Both the position numbers and the translations under genes were made by a program. This document shows, piece after piece, positions 17,996 to 26,580 of a DNA stretch of 64,000 nt. The notes below the pieces were generated by a model, which was not told the DNA's origin, did no database searches, and saw only the letters and a program-made list of their open reading frames with translations. Source of the DNA: UBA11612 sp963976395 (GTDB lineage: Bacteria; Pseudomonadota; Alphaproteobacteria; Rhodospirillales; Rhodospirillaceae); the NCBI GenBank assembly GCA_963976395.1, contig CAXBLG010000002.1:62001-126000 (forward strand), given 5' to 3'. The first letter of the stretch is position 1; the number at the start of each line of letters is the position of its first letter.

Positions 17996-18631
17996 CTAAG
18001 GCGCGGCGGCATCCGGTCTGAATTTCGCCAGATCATGTAGAAGTTCGGCAAAAATCTGATCTAAGGCCTTTGAAAACCCAGACACAGCGGCCTCCGCGCC
18101 GTTGCCCGGTGCAGACACCTCTGCTGAATAAGATTTTAATATCAAAGACTCATTTCCGCGCACCCGTCGCAGACTCACATCTATTTCAACGACAACGGAC
18201 GACGTAGCGGGAATATGCTCGAACCGCCGAAGATTTCCGAGCAATTCGAAATCCCGATCAAGACGAAGCTCCGGCGACGTTACGGCTTCGAAGGCGCTGG
18301 CACTGCGAAGGGAATTGATTGTCGCGCGCTGAAGAAGAGCCCCAGGGGGTTCAAACCAGTGATGGTAGCTATACTGGGCCAACTGGCTAGGTCCATCGCG
18401 AAACAGAATCGCGCGTTCATTCACGATTCCCGCCGCCCGGAACGGCGGTACATCAATTACTCCTTTAATCGGACCGCCCTCAAGCGGTGCGGGCGTTGAT
18501 AGCTCTCCAAGGCGATAATAACTGTCACGCGGAACATTCCCCGCCGAACAAGCTGCCAGAGCCAGCACACCTACAACAAGCAAACGGCGATTGAACCAAG
18601 CGCCAGCACGGAAAGAGGTACGGCGCATCAT
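17996..18631 (-). CDS. ABC-type transport auxiliary lipoprotein (PqiC-like)
   Basis: A 211-residue lipoprotein with signal LLVVGVLALAACSAG (lipobox LAAC). The mature part shows the auxiliary-lipoprotein pattern of PqiC/LetC type: YYRLGEL near the N-terminus, GVIDVPPFRAAGIVNERAI and YHHWFEPPGALLQRATIN. These proteins work with MCE transporters, forming an outer-membrane-side collar. Its start overlaps the mlaD stop by four bases (ATGA), so it is the last gene of the mla operon and probably substitutes for MlaC-type partners, which are absent here. Confidence 0.87.
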   Translation of the reverse strand: MMRRTSFRAGAWFNRRLLVVGVLALAACSAGNVPRDSYYRLGELSTPAPLEGGPIKGVIDVPPFRAAGIVNERAILFRDGPSQLAQYSYHHWFEPPGALLQRATINSLRSASAFEAVTSPELRLDRDFELLGNLRRFEHIPATSSVVVEIDVSLRRVRGNESLILKSYSAEVSAPGNGAEAAVSGFSKALDQIFAELLHDLAKFRPDAAAP

Positions 18632-19578
18632 TCTCCTGCTCCTTGGCTGCGGTCTTCAGGTGCGGAGCCGGTAATGAACAGGCTCGGATTTTCGCGGATT
18701 GCGCGACTGAACTCGGCCAAATTGCGTAAGGTGCTATCGGCGTTGTGCGTAATATCGTCGATATAGCGCGACACCGTATCAAGCGTATATCGCAAGTTAC
18801 GCAGAGACTCGTCTACGTTGCCGGCGTTGTCGCCGACAAGCTGATCAACCTGATGCAGCGTATTGTTCAAATTGCGCGAAACGACTTCCAGATTGGCAAG
18901 GGCCGCAGCGACATTTTCGCGATTTTCGGGACGGAGCAAATCCGTTTCCAGCAGTTCCGATACCCGGCGCAAACTAGATGTAATCTCCGGTATGTCTTGC
19001 GACAACGCGGCTGACAAGGTCTCGGTGTTTTCAAGGATTCCAGGGAGATGATCCATGGTCGTTTGGCCCAACTCCGCCACATACTTGTTTAGATTATCGA
19101 GAAGCGGGCGAATGGACGTGACGCTTAAATCCCCGAACTCCGCGCCGATATCGGACAAGGCCGCGAAGAAGTTCGTGGGCGGAATACCGCTAATTTCGGC
19201 GCCCGGCTTAAGTAACGTGGCGCTTTGACCGCCGCGAATATCTATGGTCATCGCCGACAACAACCCGGACACCGTGGCACTTGCCACGCTGTCCTCGGGA
19301 ATCTGCCACCCTTCGTACACCGAGAAGTTTACACGAAACGCTGTTTGACCATTACGTTGGACCGGCTCGATGCTGTCTACCTGGCCGACCTGGTAGCCTT
19401 CGTAAAACACAAGAGAGCCGAACTTGAGCCCGCTGACGTTGTCATAAACCGTGTGATATTCGTCCGTGGACCCGGAACTGCTCGCAAGCATCGAAATGAC
19501 CACAACGAATATCGCAGCCATAACGGTGACAAACCCGCCGACCACGACATAATTAATTCGGCTATCCTGCATCCCCAC
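18628..19578 (-). CDS. mlaD: MlaD-family MCE lipid-transport protein
   Basis: A 316-residue MCE protein anchored by one N-terminal membrane helix (about residues 10-30). The MCE domain follows (YDNVSGLKFGSLVFYEGYQV, GQVDSI), then a long helical C-terminal region (about 120-300) with many heptad-like hydrophobics that in related proteins forms a tube or coiled bundle. It shuttles phospholipid across the periplasm from the MlaEF core. It lies between mlaF and the lipoprotein gene; the ATG has only weak ribosome binding site similarity. Confidence 0.92.
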   Translation of the reverse strand: MGMQDSRINYVVVGGFVTVMAAIFVVVISMLASSSGSTDEYHTVYDNVSGLKFGSLVFYEGYQVGQVDSIEPVQRNGQTAFRVNFSVYEGWQIPEDSVASATVSGLLSAMTIDIRGGQSATLLKPGAEISGIPPTNFFAALSDIGAEFGDLSVTSIRPLLDNLNKYVAELGQTTMDHLPGILENTETLSAALSQDIPEITSSLRRVSELLETDLLRPENRENVAAALANLEVVSRNLNNTLHQVDQLVGDNAGNVDESLRNLRYTLDTVSRYIDDITHNADSTLRNLAEFSRAIRENPSLFITGSAPEDRSQGAGE

Positions 19579-19624
19579 GCGCCCCTACAGTCTTTGTGTT
19601 TTTTACGGTTTTTTTATTTAATAC

Positions 19625-20476
19625 CTAGTCATTGGCCGCCGTTAGGCGGCGTAGATATTCCTCTGGGTCTAACTCCACTTCTTCCGTGCGCCGATTCAGC
19701 AAGTTTTGAATACGCTCGTTTGATGATGATTTTACCTCATCGACCGTCCCCACCATGAGAATGTGGCCTTGATCCAAAACGCAAATACGGTCGGCTATTC
19801 GAAACGCGCTCTCCAGTTCATGGGTAACCACGACAATGGACATGCCCATGGCGTCTCTGAGGGTCAGAATAAGGTCGTCAATGGTCGAAGCGACAACCGG
19901 ATCGAGCCCGGCAGACGGTTCGTCGCAAAACAGCACTCTTGGGTCCATGACAATGGCGCGCGCAAAGGCCGCTCGCTTAATCATGCCGCCGGAGAGCTCT
20001 GCCGGCATAAGATCCTCAAAGCCGGAGAGGTTCACAACCTGCATCTTCATGCGCGCCATAATGCGCATTGTATTGAGATCTAGAGCTGTATGCTCCCTGA
20101 GTGGCAGCATGATGTTTTCAAGTACATTTAAGGAACTGAATAGCGCTCCGCCCTGGAAGGCTACTCCCATTTTCCGGCGCAGCTTGGTGCGCTCAACATC
20201 GGAAATAGCGTTTAGGTCCTCTCTCAAGATGCGTACAGCGCCCGATGTGGGACGCAACAAGCCCAGCAGGGCCTTGAGCAGCGTGCTTTTGCCCGAGCCC
20301 GAGCCGCCCATGATCACCATGATCTCGCCCTCGCGAACGTCGAAATCGATACCGTGGAGAATTTCCCGAGTTCCGTAATGGGTCACCAAACCGTGCACTT
20401 CAACCATGGTCTGGGCATTGGTCAGGTCGGGACGCACATACGCTGAATCGCTTTTAAGGGCCGGTTCGTTCATCAA
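19625..20476 (-). CDS. mlaF: MlaF-type ABC transporter ATP-binding protein
   Basis: The ATPase of the MCE transporter, 283 residues. Walker A MGGSGSGKSTLLKALLG, Q loop AFQGGALFSSLNVLEN, signature ELSGGMIKRAAFARAI, Walker B RVLFCDEPSAGLDPV and the switch histidine VVTHELES are all intact. The opening VEVHGLVTHYGTREILHGID is typical of MlaF. The C-terminal ~30 residues (NRRTEEVELDPEEYLRRL) extend past the core, the region that in E. coli MlaF contacts MlaB. It sits 30 bases after mlaE. Confidence 0.95.
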   Translation of the reverse strand: MMNEPALKSDSAYVRPDLTNAQTMVEVHGLVTHYGTREILHGIDFDVREGEIMVIMGGSGSGKSTLLKALLGLLRPTSGAVRILREDLNAISDVERTKLRRKMGVAFQGGALFSSLNVLENIMLPLREHTALDLNTMRIMARMKMQVVNLSGFEDLMPAELSGGMIKRAAFARAIVMDPRVLFCDEPSAGLDPVVASTIDDLILTLRDAMGMSIVVVTHELESAFRIADRICVLDQGHILMVGTVDEVKSSSNERIQNLLNRRTEEVELDPEEYLRRLTAAND

Positions 20477-20506
20477 CAGAGCTTTCTCATGGTAGGAACA
20501 CCTGCA

Positions 20507-21331
20507 TCAGCGCGTTGTCACATATGCGAAAACCATATCGGTTATGATAATCGCACTGATGGACAGGACAACCGAACGCGTTGTCATTTTCCCAACACCT
20601 TCCGCGCCGCCGGTCACGCTTGTTCCGTTGATAACTCCCACCAACGTGATGAGCACGGAAAACAATACGGCTTTGTACAGGCCGTGAAACAAATCCTCGA
20701 GCACAACGATTTCGGTAATGCGATCAACATACGCCGGCAGACTCATGCCGAGATCAACGGACACATACCAACCCGCACCGGCCAGCATCACTAAATCGGC
20801 CCAGAACGTTAAAATGGGAACCATGATCGCCATCGCGATCAGTGCCGGGGCCACAATAAATCGCACCGGATTGATGCCCATCACTTGCAGCGCATCGATT
20901 TCCTGACTGATCTGCATCGTGCCGATACGGGCCGCCAACGACGAACCCGTTCGGCCGGCGATAATAATGCCGGTGATCAATGGACCGAATTCACGGACTA
21001 CGGAAATGCCGATGCCGATTGTGACTTGTTCTTCCGCGCCAAAAACCCGAAGGGTGTAAATCCCCTGGATGGCAAGCATGATTCCGATGGTTATGGACAT
21101 GAGAGTCACAATGGGAATGGCCTGGATGCCCACTTCCATGCAACGGGCGAAGGTTGCCGCGATGCGAACCGGCTGCGCGCGACGATGCCCGATCACGATC
21201 CAAAACAAGGATTGTACAAAAAGCGCCGCGCCGAGCCCGATCTCGGCAATTCCCGCAACGGCCGCGCGGCCCATATGTTCCAAAGAGCCCGCAATCCGCG
21301 TCGGCATGGTTTTCTCCCCCGCCTCCGCCAT
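20507..21331 (-). CDS. mlaE: MlaE-type lipid ABC transporter permease
   Basis: A 274-residue permease. The MlaE family core is visible: GIQAIPIVTLMSITIGIMLA, VREFGPLITGIIIAGRTGSS, AARIGTMQISQEIDALQVMG and the final helices VLISVLITLVGV. Five membrane helices are predicted. It pairs with MlaF to form the transporter core in the inner membrane. Its start is five bases after the STAS gene stop, so STAS and permease are tightly coupled, as with E. coli MlaB being part of MlaFEDB, although there mlaB is the last gene. Confidence 0.94.
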   Translation of the reverse strand: MAEAGEKTMPTRIAGSLEHMGRAAVAGIAEIGLGAALFVQSLFWIVIGHRRAQPVRIAATFARCMEVGIQAIPIVTLMSITIGIMLAIQGIYTLRVFGAEEQVTIGIGISVVREFGPLITGIIIAGRTGSSLAARIGTMQISQEIDALQVMGINPVRFIVAPALIAMAIMVPILTFWADLVMLAGAGWYVSVDLGMSLPAYVDRITEIVVLEDLFHGLYKAVLFSVLITLVGVINGTSVTGGAEGVGKMTTRSVVLSISAIIITDMVFAYVTTR

Positions 21332-21336
21332 GAGCG

Positions 21337-21669
21337 CTACTCCTTGGCCGCTACAGCCGCGTCAACCGATGGATGAATGCTAAAAACCTTGTCCAGGCGG
21401 GCAAGGTTCAAAACGCGTAAGGCCGCAGCTGAAACATTTGCCAGCGCGAAAAAAGAACCCTTCTTTCGTGATACCTGGAAGGCTTCTACAAGCGAGGCTA
21501 CTCCTGATGAATCGATGTAGTTGACGGCTGATAAATCAACAATGACGCGCTTGTGCGCTTCCAGGCTTTCGAGCAGTTGCTGGCGTACTGTGGGGGAGGT
21601 TTGCAAATCCACATCCCCCGTCAATGCCACCACCGCAGCACCCTCTACATCACGTACTTCATAAGTCAT
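21337..21669 (-). CDS. STAS-domain protein (anti-sigma-antagonist / MlaB-like)
   Basis: A 110-residue single STAS domain. The phosphorylation loop RVIVDLSAVNYIDSSGVASL contains the conserved DSSG, with Ser55 as the residue phosphorylated in SpoIIAA/RsbV-type proteins. It lies between a protein carrying both an RsbU-like phosphatase and an RsbW-like kinase and the mlaE permease. Two roles are possible: a classical anti-anti-sigma factor or a MlaB-type subunit that binds MlaF. Position favours the second, the intact phospho-site and neighbour favour the first; both could hold. Confidence 0.9.
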   Translation of the reverse strand: MTYEVRDVEGAAVVALTGDVDLQTSPTVRQQLLESLEAHKRVIVDLSAVNYIDSSGVASLVEAFQVSRKKGSFFALANVSAAALRVLNLARLDKVFSIHPSVDAAVAAKE

Positions 21670-21687
21670 TCAAGCGGCCCCTTGGCT

Positions 21688-23490
21688 TTAGTTTATCTTG
21701 TTTGGCAGGCGTTTGGTCAATTTAAATAAATTCCCCACACCCGGCGGCGGCGGCACGAATCGCGCATCGTCACATACCGACTTTATAAGGTGAACCCCAA
21801 GGCCGCCGGGACGAATATCGCCCAAATCACGCGACCGCACCGTTTCGGGGTCAATTGGATCAGCAAAATCCATGAGATGGACCACCATGGCATCACCTTC
21901 ACGGAAAAATTCGATGACAATATCCCCACCGTCCGACTTCCCGGAATAAGCGTGGCGAATGATATTCTGACAGGCTTCATCAACCGCCATTTTCAGATCA
22001 AATGTCCACGACTCGGGGCACTCGCAGAACTGAGCGGCTTGCTCCACCGCGGCCCGAATGAGTTTCAGGCGGTTTGCCAGCGCCGGCACACGAAGACGGA
22101 AAATCTCACTATCCGCAGACGAAACAGACGTCGGCGTCGGCATTTCCGTCGTCACCCGCGTGACGTCCAAGTCTTCCACCACCAACAACGTAAGATCATC
22201 GTGCAATGACTGTCCGGGCAACTTCACCGCAGCAGCTATATTTCTGAGGCGCAGATCGGGACTCTCTTCAGCGTGATCGCGAATCAAAGCACGCACACCA
22301 TCAATACCCAACATACCACCGCCAAACGTCGTGGCCTCCGTCAAACCGTCCGTGAAAATGTAGAGCATCCCGCCGGCGAGATTCCATTCGGTCACCGGGA
22401 ATCCGTCCGGTCCTGCAATTCCAGGAGCAATGCCCAGCGGCGGCCCGTCCGCCGGAATCGCAGTAAAGCGCTCCGTGCGAAAATCGAAATGCAGGGGAGG
22501 TTCATGTCCGGCGTTGGTCAGCCGGACCACGCCGGTCGCCGGGTCAAATAACCCGCCCACCATCGTCACAAACATGCCCCTTGAATTGGTTTCGCACATC
22601 TCGTTGTTGATGGCGTTCAATAGCTGGCCGGGGTGTTCAGCGCTTTTTGCCAGACAGCGAAATAGACTGGATGTTTTTGCCATCAACAGCGCGGCATTCA
22701 TGCCCTTCCCCGAAACATCACCAACATTGAACCAAATACGACCGTCGGGTAGGGGCATAATATCGAAAAAATCACCCGACACTGACCGCGCCGGGATGTT
22801 GATTCCATGAATTGGGAAATCGAACGGCGTGGCGTGCGGCAATAGGTCGCGCTGGATTTCGGCGGCCAGTTCAAGTTCGTGTCGATCTCGTTCCTGTTGA
22901 ACGATCTTTTCCGTCAATCTGTAATTATTGATGGCGAGTGCCGCCGCACCAGCGAGCGTCTCCAGCAAGACTAAATCTTGATGGGAGAATAATCCGTCGC
23001 CGCCAACCCGATTGATAATTTCAATCGCACCAAGACATTCCCGGCCGATAATTAACGGTGCAACAAGAAGTGAACGCGTCGTGAATCCGGTTTTTGCATC
23101 TACGTTTCCGCCAAAATCGGAATCCTTACTTGTATCGCGAACCATGATTCCTTGGCGCGTTGAAACCGAGCGACCAACAACACCCGACTCTATGGGAACG
23201 GCCAAGCCGGTAATATCGACCGGCCCGCAGCATGCAGAACAAATCAGCGAATCTCCGGCATCGGCCACCAGAAACAGCGACGCCGCCTCGGCCCCCACGT
23301 AATTTGCGATCCGCTCCAGGGCAGACTGCTCAACCACCGCGAAGTCGAGGGAGGAGGTGAATTCCCGAGTCATCTCGGCGACCAGGCCGAGATGGTCCTT
23401 GATTTCACGCTCCACGGCTTCCGGCATTATCTGGCCTTTAGATTGCGGCGCCGCAACGCTATTAGATTTTGATACCCGCGCAGATGTCAT
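21688..23490 (-). CDS. GAF / SpoIIE-type PP2C phosphatase / HATPase fusion protein
   Basis: A 600-residue partner-switching regulator. A GAF domain (about 45-190; VGAEAASLFLV, SGVVGRSV) senses an unknown ligand. A helical linker leads to a PP2C phosphatase (about 215-435) with the metal-binding acids in SVSGDFFD (Asp240), VGDVSGKGM (Asp258), TDGLTEA (Asp381) and HDDLTLL. A HATPase_c_2 kinase domain (about 465-595) has the N box MAVDEACQNIIRHAY (Asn509), DFADPIDP and RPGGLGVHLI. It thus holds the opposing activities normally split between RsbU and RsbW. The STAS gene follows after 18 bases and is the obvious substrate. No membrane segment is seen. Confidence 0.92.
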   Translation of the reverse strand: MTSARVSKSNSVAAPQSKGQIMPEAVEREIKDHLGLVAEMTREFTSSLDFAVVEQSALERIANYVGAEAASLFLVADAGDSLICSACCGPVDITGLAVPIESGVVGRSVSTRQGIMVRDTSKDSDFGGNVDAKTGFTTRSLLVAPLIIGRECLGAIEIINRVGGDGLFSHQDLVLLETLAGAAALAINNYRLTEKIVQQERDRHELELAAEIQRDLLPHATPFDFPIHGINIPARSVSGDFFDIMPLPDGRIWFNVGDVSGKGMNAALLMAKTSSLFRCLAKSAEHPGQLLNAINNEMCETNSRGMFVTMVGGLFDPATGVVRLTNAGHEPPLHFDFRTERFTAIPADGPPLGIAPGIAGPDGFPVTEWNLAGGMLYIFTDGLTEATTFGGGMLGIDGVRALIRDHAEESPDLRLRNIAAAVKLPGQSLHDDLTLLVVEDLDVTRVTTEMPTPTSVSSADSEIFRLRVPALANRLKLIRAAVEQAAQFCECPESWTFDLKMAVDEACQNIIRHAYSGKSDGGDIVIEFFREGDAMVVHLMDFADPIDPETVRSRDLGDIRPGGLGVHLIKSVCDDARFVPPPPGVGNLFKLTKRLPNKIN

Positions 23491-23564
23491 TGGTTAACTA
23501 TGCCCTTTCCCCGGCACGGGGACAATCGAACCGCCCAAGAAGACACTAAAGAACCCGCCCAACT

Positions 23565-24587
23565 CTAGCGGGATAAATTTTCGAAAAGTTCGCGATAACG
23601 GCGCACGACTTCGATTTCGGAGAATTCATTGTCCACCCTGTCCGCGCCCCGCATCACCAGCGACGCCGCCAAATCCGGGGTTTTAAGGAGTTGTATGACG
23701 GCCTCCGCAAGCGCAGATGGGTCGTCGGTCGGGACCACTAAACCGTCTTCACCACCCCGGATCAAAAACCGCGGGCCCTGACTGGACGCCGCAATCAGCG
23801 GAACCTCATGAGCCCATGCATTGAGAACCACATTGCCGAATGGTTCATAACGGGAAGGCACCAAGCAGACGTCCGCCGCCTTCAACAAACTTGAGCGGTC
23901 ATTGCGCCAACCCAGAAAACGAACTCGATCTTGGACGCCGCATTGAGCGGCCAGTTCCTTTAGTTCTTTCTCTAGTGTTCCGCTTCCAGCCACCCACAGA
24001 AACGCACCTGGTATCGACGCCAACGCGCGAATGGCAACATCAATGCCTTTGACGGCTTCGAGCCGTGCGAGGATTAGTAGAACTTTCGCATCTTGGGGCG
24101 TTTGTAGCGCGGTACGATCTGTCGCCGGCGCCGGATCGACCGAGCAAAAATTGGGAATGTAGTGCGCACGATCCTCCGGCCATCCCTCACGTATGACATG
24201 CTCGCGTATGTCCGGCGTGTTGCATACCAAGTGGTCGCACCGGCGATAATATTTGAGATTATAATATCCCCCGAGCCGGCCGATATTGACCCACGGCCCG
24301 GTGGGAAGGGCGCGGCAGGCCCTATTCATCCACCCCAACACCACCTGGGGGCGCCATGCCTTTGCGAGATGCCGCAATTTCCATGGTGTGAGCACATCGA
24401 ACGGCCCGGCGAATGGAAGGTGAATGATCTCGCACTCTGCACCGCTGAGTGCCTTAATTCTTTCGGGATATCCGCGAATGGCGCAGGCCTGCTCGATTCC
24501 GGCCCGCCCGAATGCTCCGGCTAGATCTTCAAAAAACCGTTCAGCGCCTCCATTTGCGCCGCCGGCCATGACTTGTAAAAGCCGCAT
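23565..24587 (-). CDS. Glycosyltransferase family 4-type (GT-B) protein
   Basis: A 340-residue GT-B glycosyltransferase. The N-terminal domain begins MRLLQVMAGGANGGAERFFE, the acceptor-side loop; the C-terminal domain carries VLLILARLEAVKGIDVAIRA and the donor-binding SRYEPFGNVVLNAWAHEVPL with the E-x7-E-like spacing. Such enzymes build LPS or exopolysaccharide sugars in the cytoplasm. It is the first gene on the minus strand here, 74 bases ahead of the phosphatase-kinase gene, and diverges from the acyltransferase gene. Sugar specificity cannot be told. Confidence 0.9.
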   Translation of the reverse strand: MRLLQVMAGGANGGAERFFEDLAGAFGRAGIEQACAIRGYPERIKALSGAECEIIHLPFAGPFDVLTPWKLRHLAKAWRPQVVLGWMNRACRALPTGPWVNIGRLGGYYNLKYYRRCDHLVCNTPDIREHVIREGWPEDRAHYIPNFCSVDPAPATDRTALQTPQDAKVLLILARLEAVKGIDVAIRALASIPGAFLWVAGSGTLEKELKELAAQCGVQDRVRFLGWRNDRSSLLKAADVCLVPSRYEPFGNVVLNAWAHEVPLIAASSQGPRFLIRGGEDGLVVPTDDPSALAEAVIQLLKTPDLAASLVMRGADRVDNEFSEIEVVRRYRELFENLSR

Positions 24588-24725
24588 CCGCCCCTGCTCC
24601 CGCGCCGCGTGTTTTTCTTTCCCCGCCGCTGCAGATGTGATTCACCCTAAGACAGGCTATAAGTCGCGGACTGTACCCTAAGGCTTCCGAGCGTCAAATA
24701 TGTACAAGATGAGTTGCTCGTTCTT

Positions 24726-25610
24726 ATGACTGAAACCCTGCCGCCGCTTAAACGACCCGTCCGCCACCGGATTGAAGCCGGTGCGGCCCATGTTTTGTTC
24801 GCGATGCTGTCGCTGCTGCCGTCGAAAACGGTCTCCGACGTAGGCGGATGGCTCGGCCGAACCATAGGCCCGTTGACGAGCGCACACCGTACAGCGAAAC
24901 AAAACTTGCGCCGTGCATTGCCAACGATGGATGCTACTACACAAGCGCAAACCCTGAACTCGGCCTGGGATAATCTTGGGCGCACTATGACTGAATACGC
25001 CGTGCTCGCGCGTATGTATGTAGCCCCTGACGATATAGAGCTTGCTGGACACGAAGCCCTGGCAGCGCTCGCACAATCCGGAAAGCCGGCCATTTTATTT
25101 GGAGCGCATTTAGGGAATTGGGAAACCGTACCCCTTATCCTCGCGCTACGGAGCAAGCCCCTCGTCATTGTATACCGAGCCGCCAACAACCCCTTGGCCG
25201 ATAACATCATCAAAAATATCCGCGGAGCTTATACGGCCGGCATGGCGCCAAAAGGGTCGTCAGGCGCACGGCAGGTGATGAGAGCCCTTAGCGCCGGCGA
25301 GCACATTTTTATGGTGGTCGATCAAAAATCGAATACGGGGATGGAGATTCCCTTCTTTGGCAAAGGTGCTTATACAGCCACCGCAGTTGTCCGCATGGCA
25401 GCGCGGTTCGGCTGTCCCGTCTTTCCAATTAGGACCGAACGTATTGATGGTTTTAAATTCAAGGTGACCGTTGAAGACCCCTTCATGTTCCTTGATGAAA
25501 GCGACGACGGTGTGCGCGCGGGACTGACAAGAATAAATCAACAGCTAGAAGGGTGGATCAAAGAACGCCCGGGCCAGTGGTTGTGGATGCATAAACGATG
25601 GCCGAAGTAG
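24726..25610 (+). CDS. LpxL/HtrB-family acyltransferase
   Basis: A 294-residue lysophospholipid-type acyltransferase. The catalytic HX4E is at His128-Glu133 (FGAHLGNWE), followed by the PLVIVYRAANNPLADNII and FMVVDQKSNTGMEIPFFG segments of the lipid A acyltransferase family. An N-terminal hydrophobic stretch (AAHVLFAMLSLLPS) would tether it to the inner membrane. An alternative TTG start lies 12 bases upstream. It overlaps the following methyltransferase gene by 13 bases. Lipid A is the likely acceptor, but other lipid acceptors are possible. Confidence 0.9.
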   Translation: MTETLPPLKRPVRHRIEAGAAHVLFAMLSLLPSKTVSDVGGWLGRTIGPLTSAHRTAKQNLRRALPTMDATTQAQTLNSAWDNLGRTMTEYAVLARMYVAPDDIELAGHEALAALAQSGKPAILFGAHLGNWETVPLILALRSKPLVIVYRAANNPLADNIIKNIRGAYTAGMAPKGSSGARQVMRALSAGEHIFMVVDQKSNTGMEIPFFGKGAYTATAVVRMAARFGCPVFPIRTERIDGFKFKVTVEDPFMFLDESDDGVRAGLTRINQQLEGWIKERPGQWLWMHKRWPK

Positions 25611-26569
25611 TTTGGCAAGATCAGCCCTGCCCGCTGTGCGGGGGTGAGAATCACGATGTGGTCGGCACCCGCGATCGGCGCGGAGCGAACCTGCGCACCG
25701 TTTTGTGTACGAGCTGTGGGCATGTGTTCACCAACCCGGCGCCAAGCCCCGTGGCGTTAGCGGCCTATTACCGCGATGCATATCGCCAAGACTACAAACA
25801 AATCGCCACGCCGAAGCGAAAGCACGTGTACCGCGCGGGTGTTGGCGCGCTGATTCGTTTCTCGCGGTTAGCCCCCTATATCTCTGGTGGTGCAAGAGTC
25901 ATCGATATCGGCGCCGGCGGCGGTGAGTTTTTGTATCTCCTCGCTCGTAAAGGGTTTGATGTTGCGGGCATTGAACCTCACGCGGGATACGCAAACTACG
26001 CCCGCGAGATGTATGGCGCCGACATCAAGGCCGGCACTCTTGAAACGGTCAAATTTCCTGAAGAAGGCTCTGATGCGATCACGATGCATCATGTGCTTGA
26101 GCACACATCGTCTCCTCTTTCGGCCCTACGGCAAATATGGACATGGCTGAAACCGAACGGCATTGCCGTCATCGAAGTCCCCAATTTGGCGTCTTGGGCA
26201 CATGCGCCGCATCACAGGTTCCATAAAGCGCATCTGCATACGTTTAATCGCACGGGCCTAGAGGATGCCCTTATCAATGCGGGGTTTGAGATTGTTGAAA
26301 TGAGCGCACCTGGTGACAGAGGGCACCTCAATGTTGTTACCAGAAAAATATCCACCCCGGCGGATCAGACCTGGCGGAACATGTCTGCCGAAAGCCGCGC
26401 GACCTTGGCGGCGCACACGAGGCTCGCACATATTCTATCCGGACAGCCATTTCGACGCCTCCACGCCAGCATCAGCCGGCCATTGCGCGAAGCCCGCGCT
26501 ATTCGGGCAATGGGCAGCCCGGAGTCCGGTCGTGCCGTGTTGGATGCTCTCTTTGGTGTGGAGGCCTAA
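25598..26569 (+). CDS. Class I SAM-dependent methyltransferase with zinc ribbon
   Basis: A 323-residue protein with an N-terminal four-cysteine knuckle (Cys11, Cys14, Cys37, Cys40; CPLCGG...CTSCG) and a class I methyltransferase domain: motif I VIDIGAGGGEFLYLL, an acidic strand end GIEP, and AITMHHVLEHTSSPLSALRQ. This layout (ribbon, then methyltransferase, then extra C-terminal region) is common in enzymes acting on sugar nucleotides or glycans. It overlaps the acyltransferase gene, so both are one transcript, and the glycosyltransferase diverges next door. Substrate unknown. Confidence 0.88.
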   Translation: MAEVVWQDQPCPLCGGENHDVVGTRDRRGANLRTVLCTSCGHVFTNPAPSPVALAAYYRDAYRQDYKQIATPKRKHVYRAGVGALIRFSRLAPYISGGARVIDIGAGGGEFLYLLARKGFDVAGIEPHAGYANYAREMYGADIKAGTLETVKFPEEGSDAITMHHVLEHTSSPLSALRQIWTWLKPNGIAVIEVPNLASWAHAPHHRFHKAHLHTFNRTGLEDALINAGFEIVEMSAPGDRGHLNVVTRKISTPADQTWRNMSAESRATLAAHTRLAHILSGQPFRRLHASISRPLREARAIRAMGSPESGRAVLDALFGVEA

Positions 26570-26580
26570 GCACTACCGGT

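Noticed and set aside
17960..18000. Short inverted repeat TTAGAG/CTCTAA between convergent genes
   Set aside because: Only six base pairs with a long loop and no T run; too weak to call a terminator.
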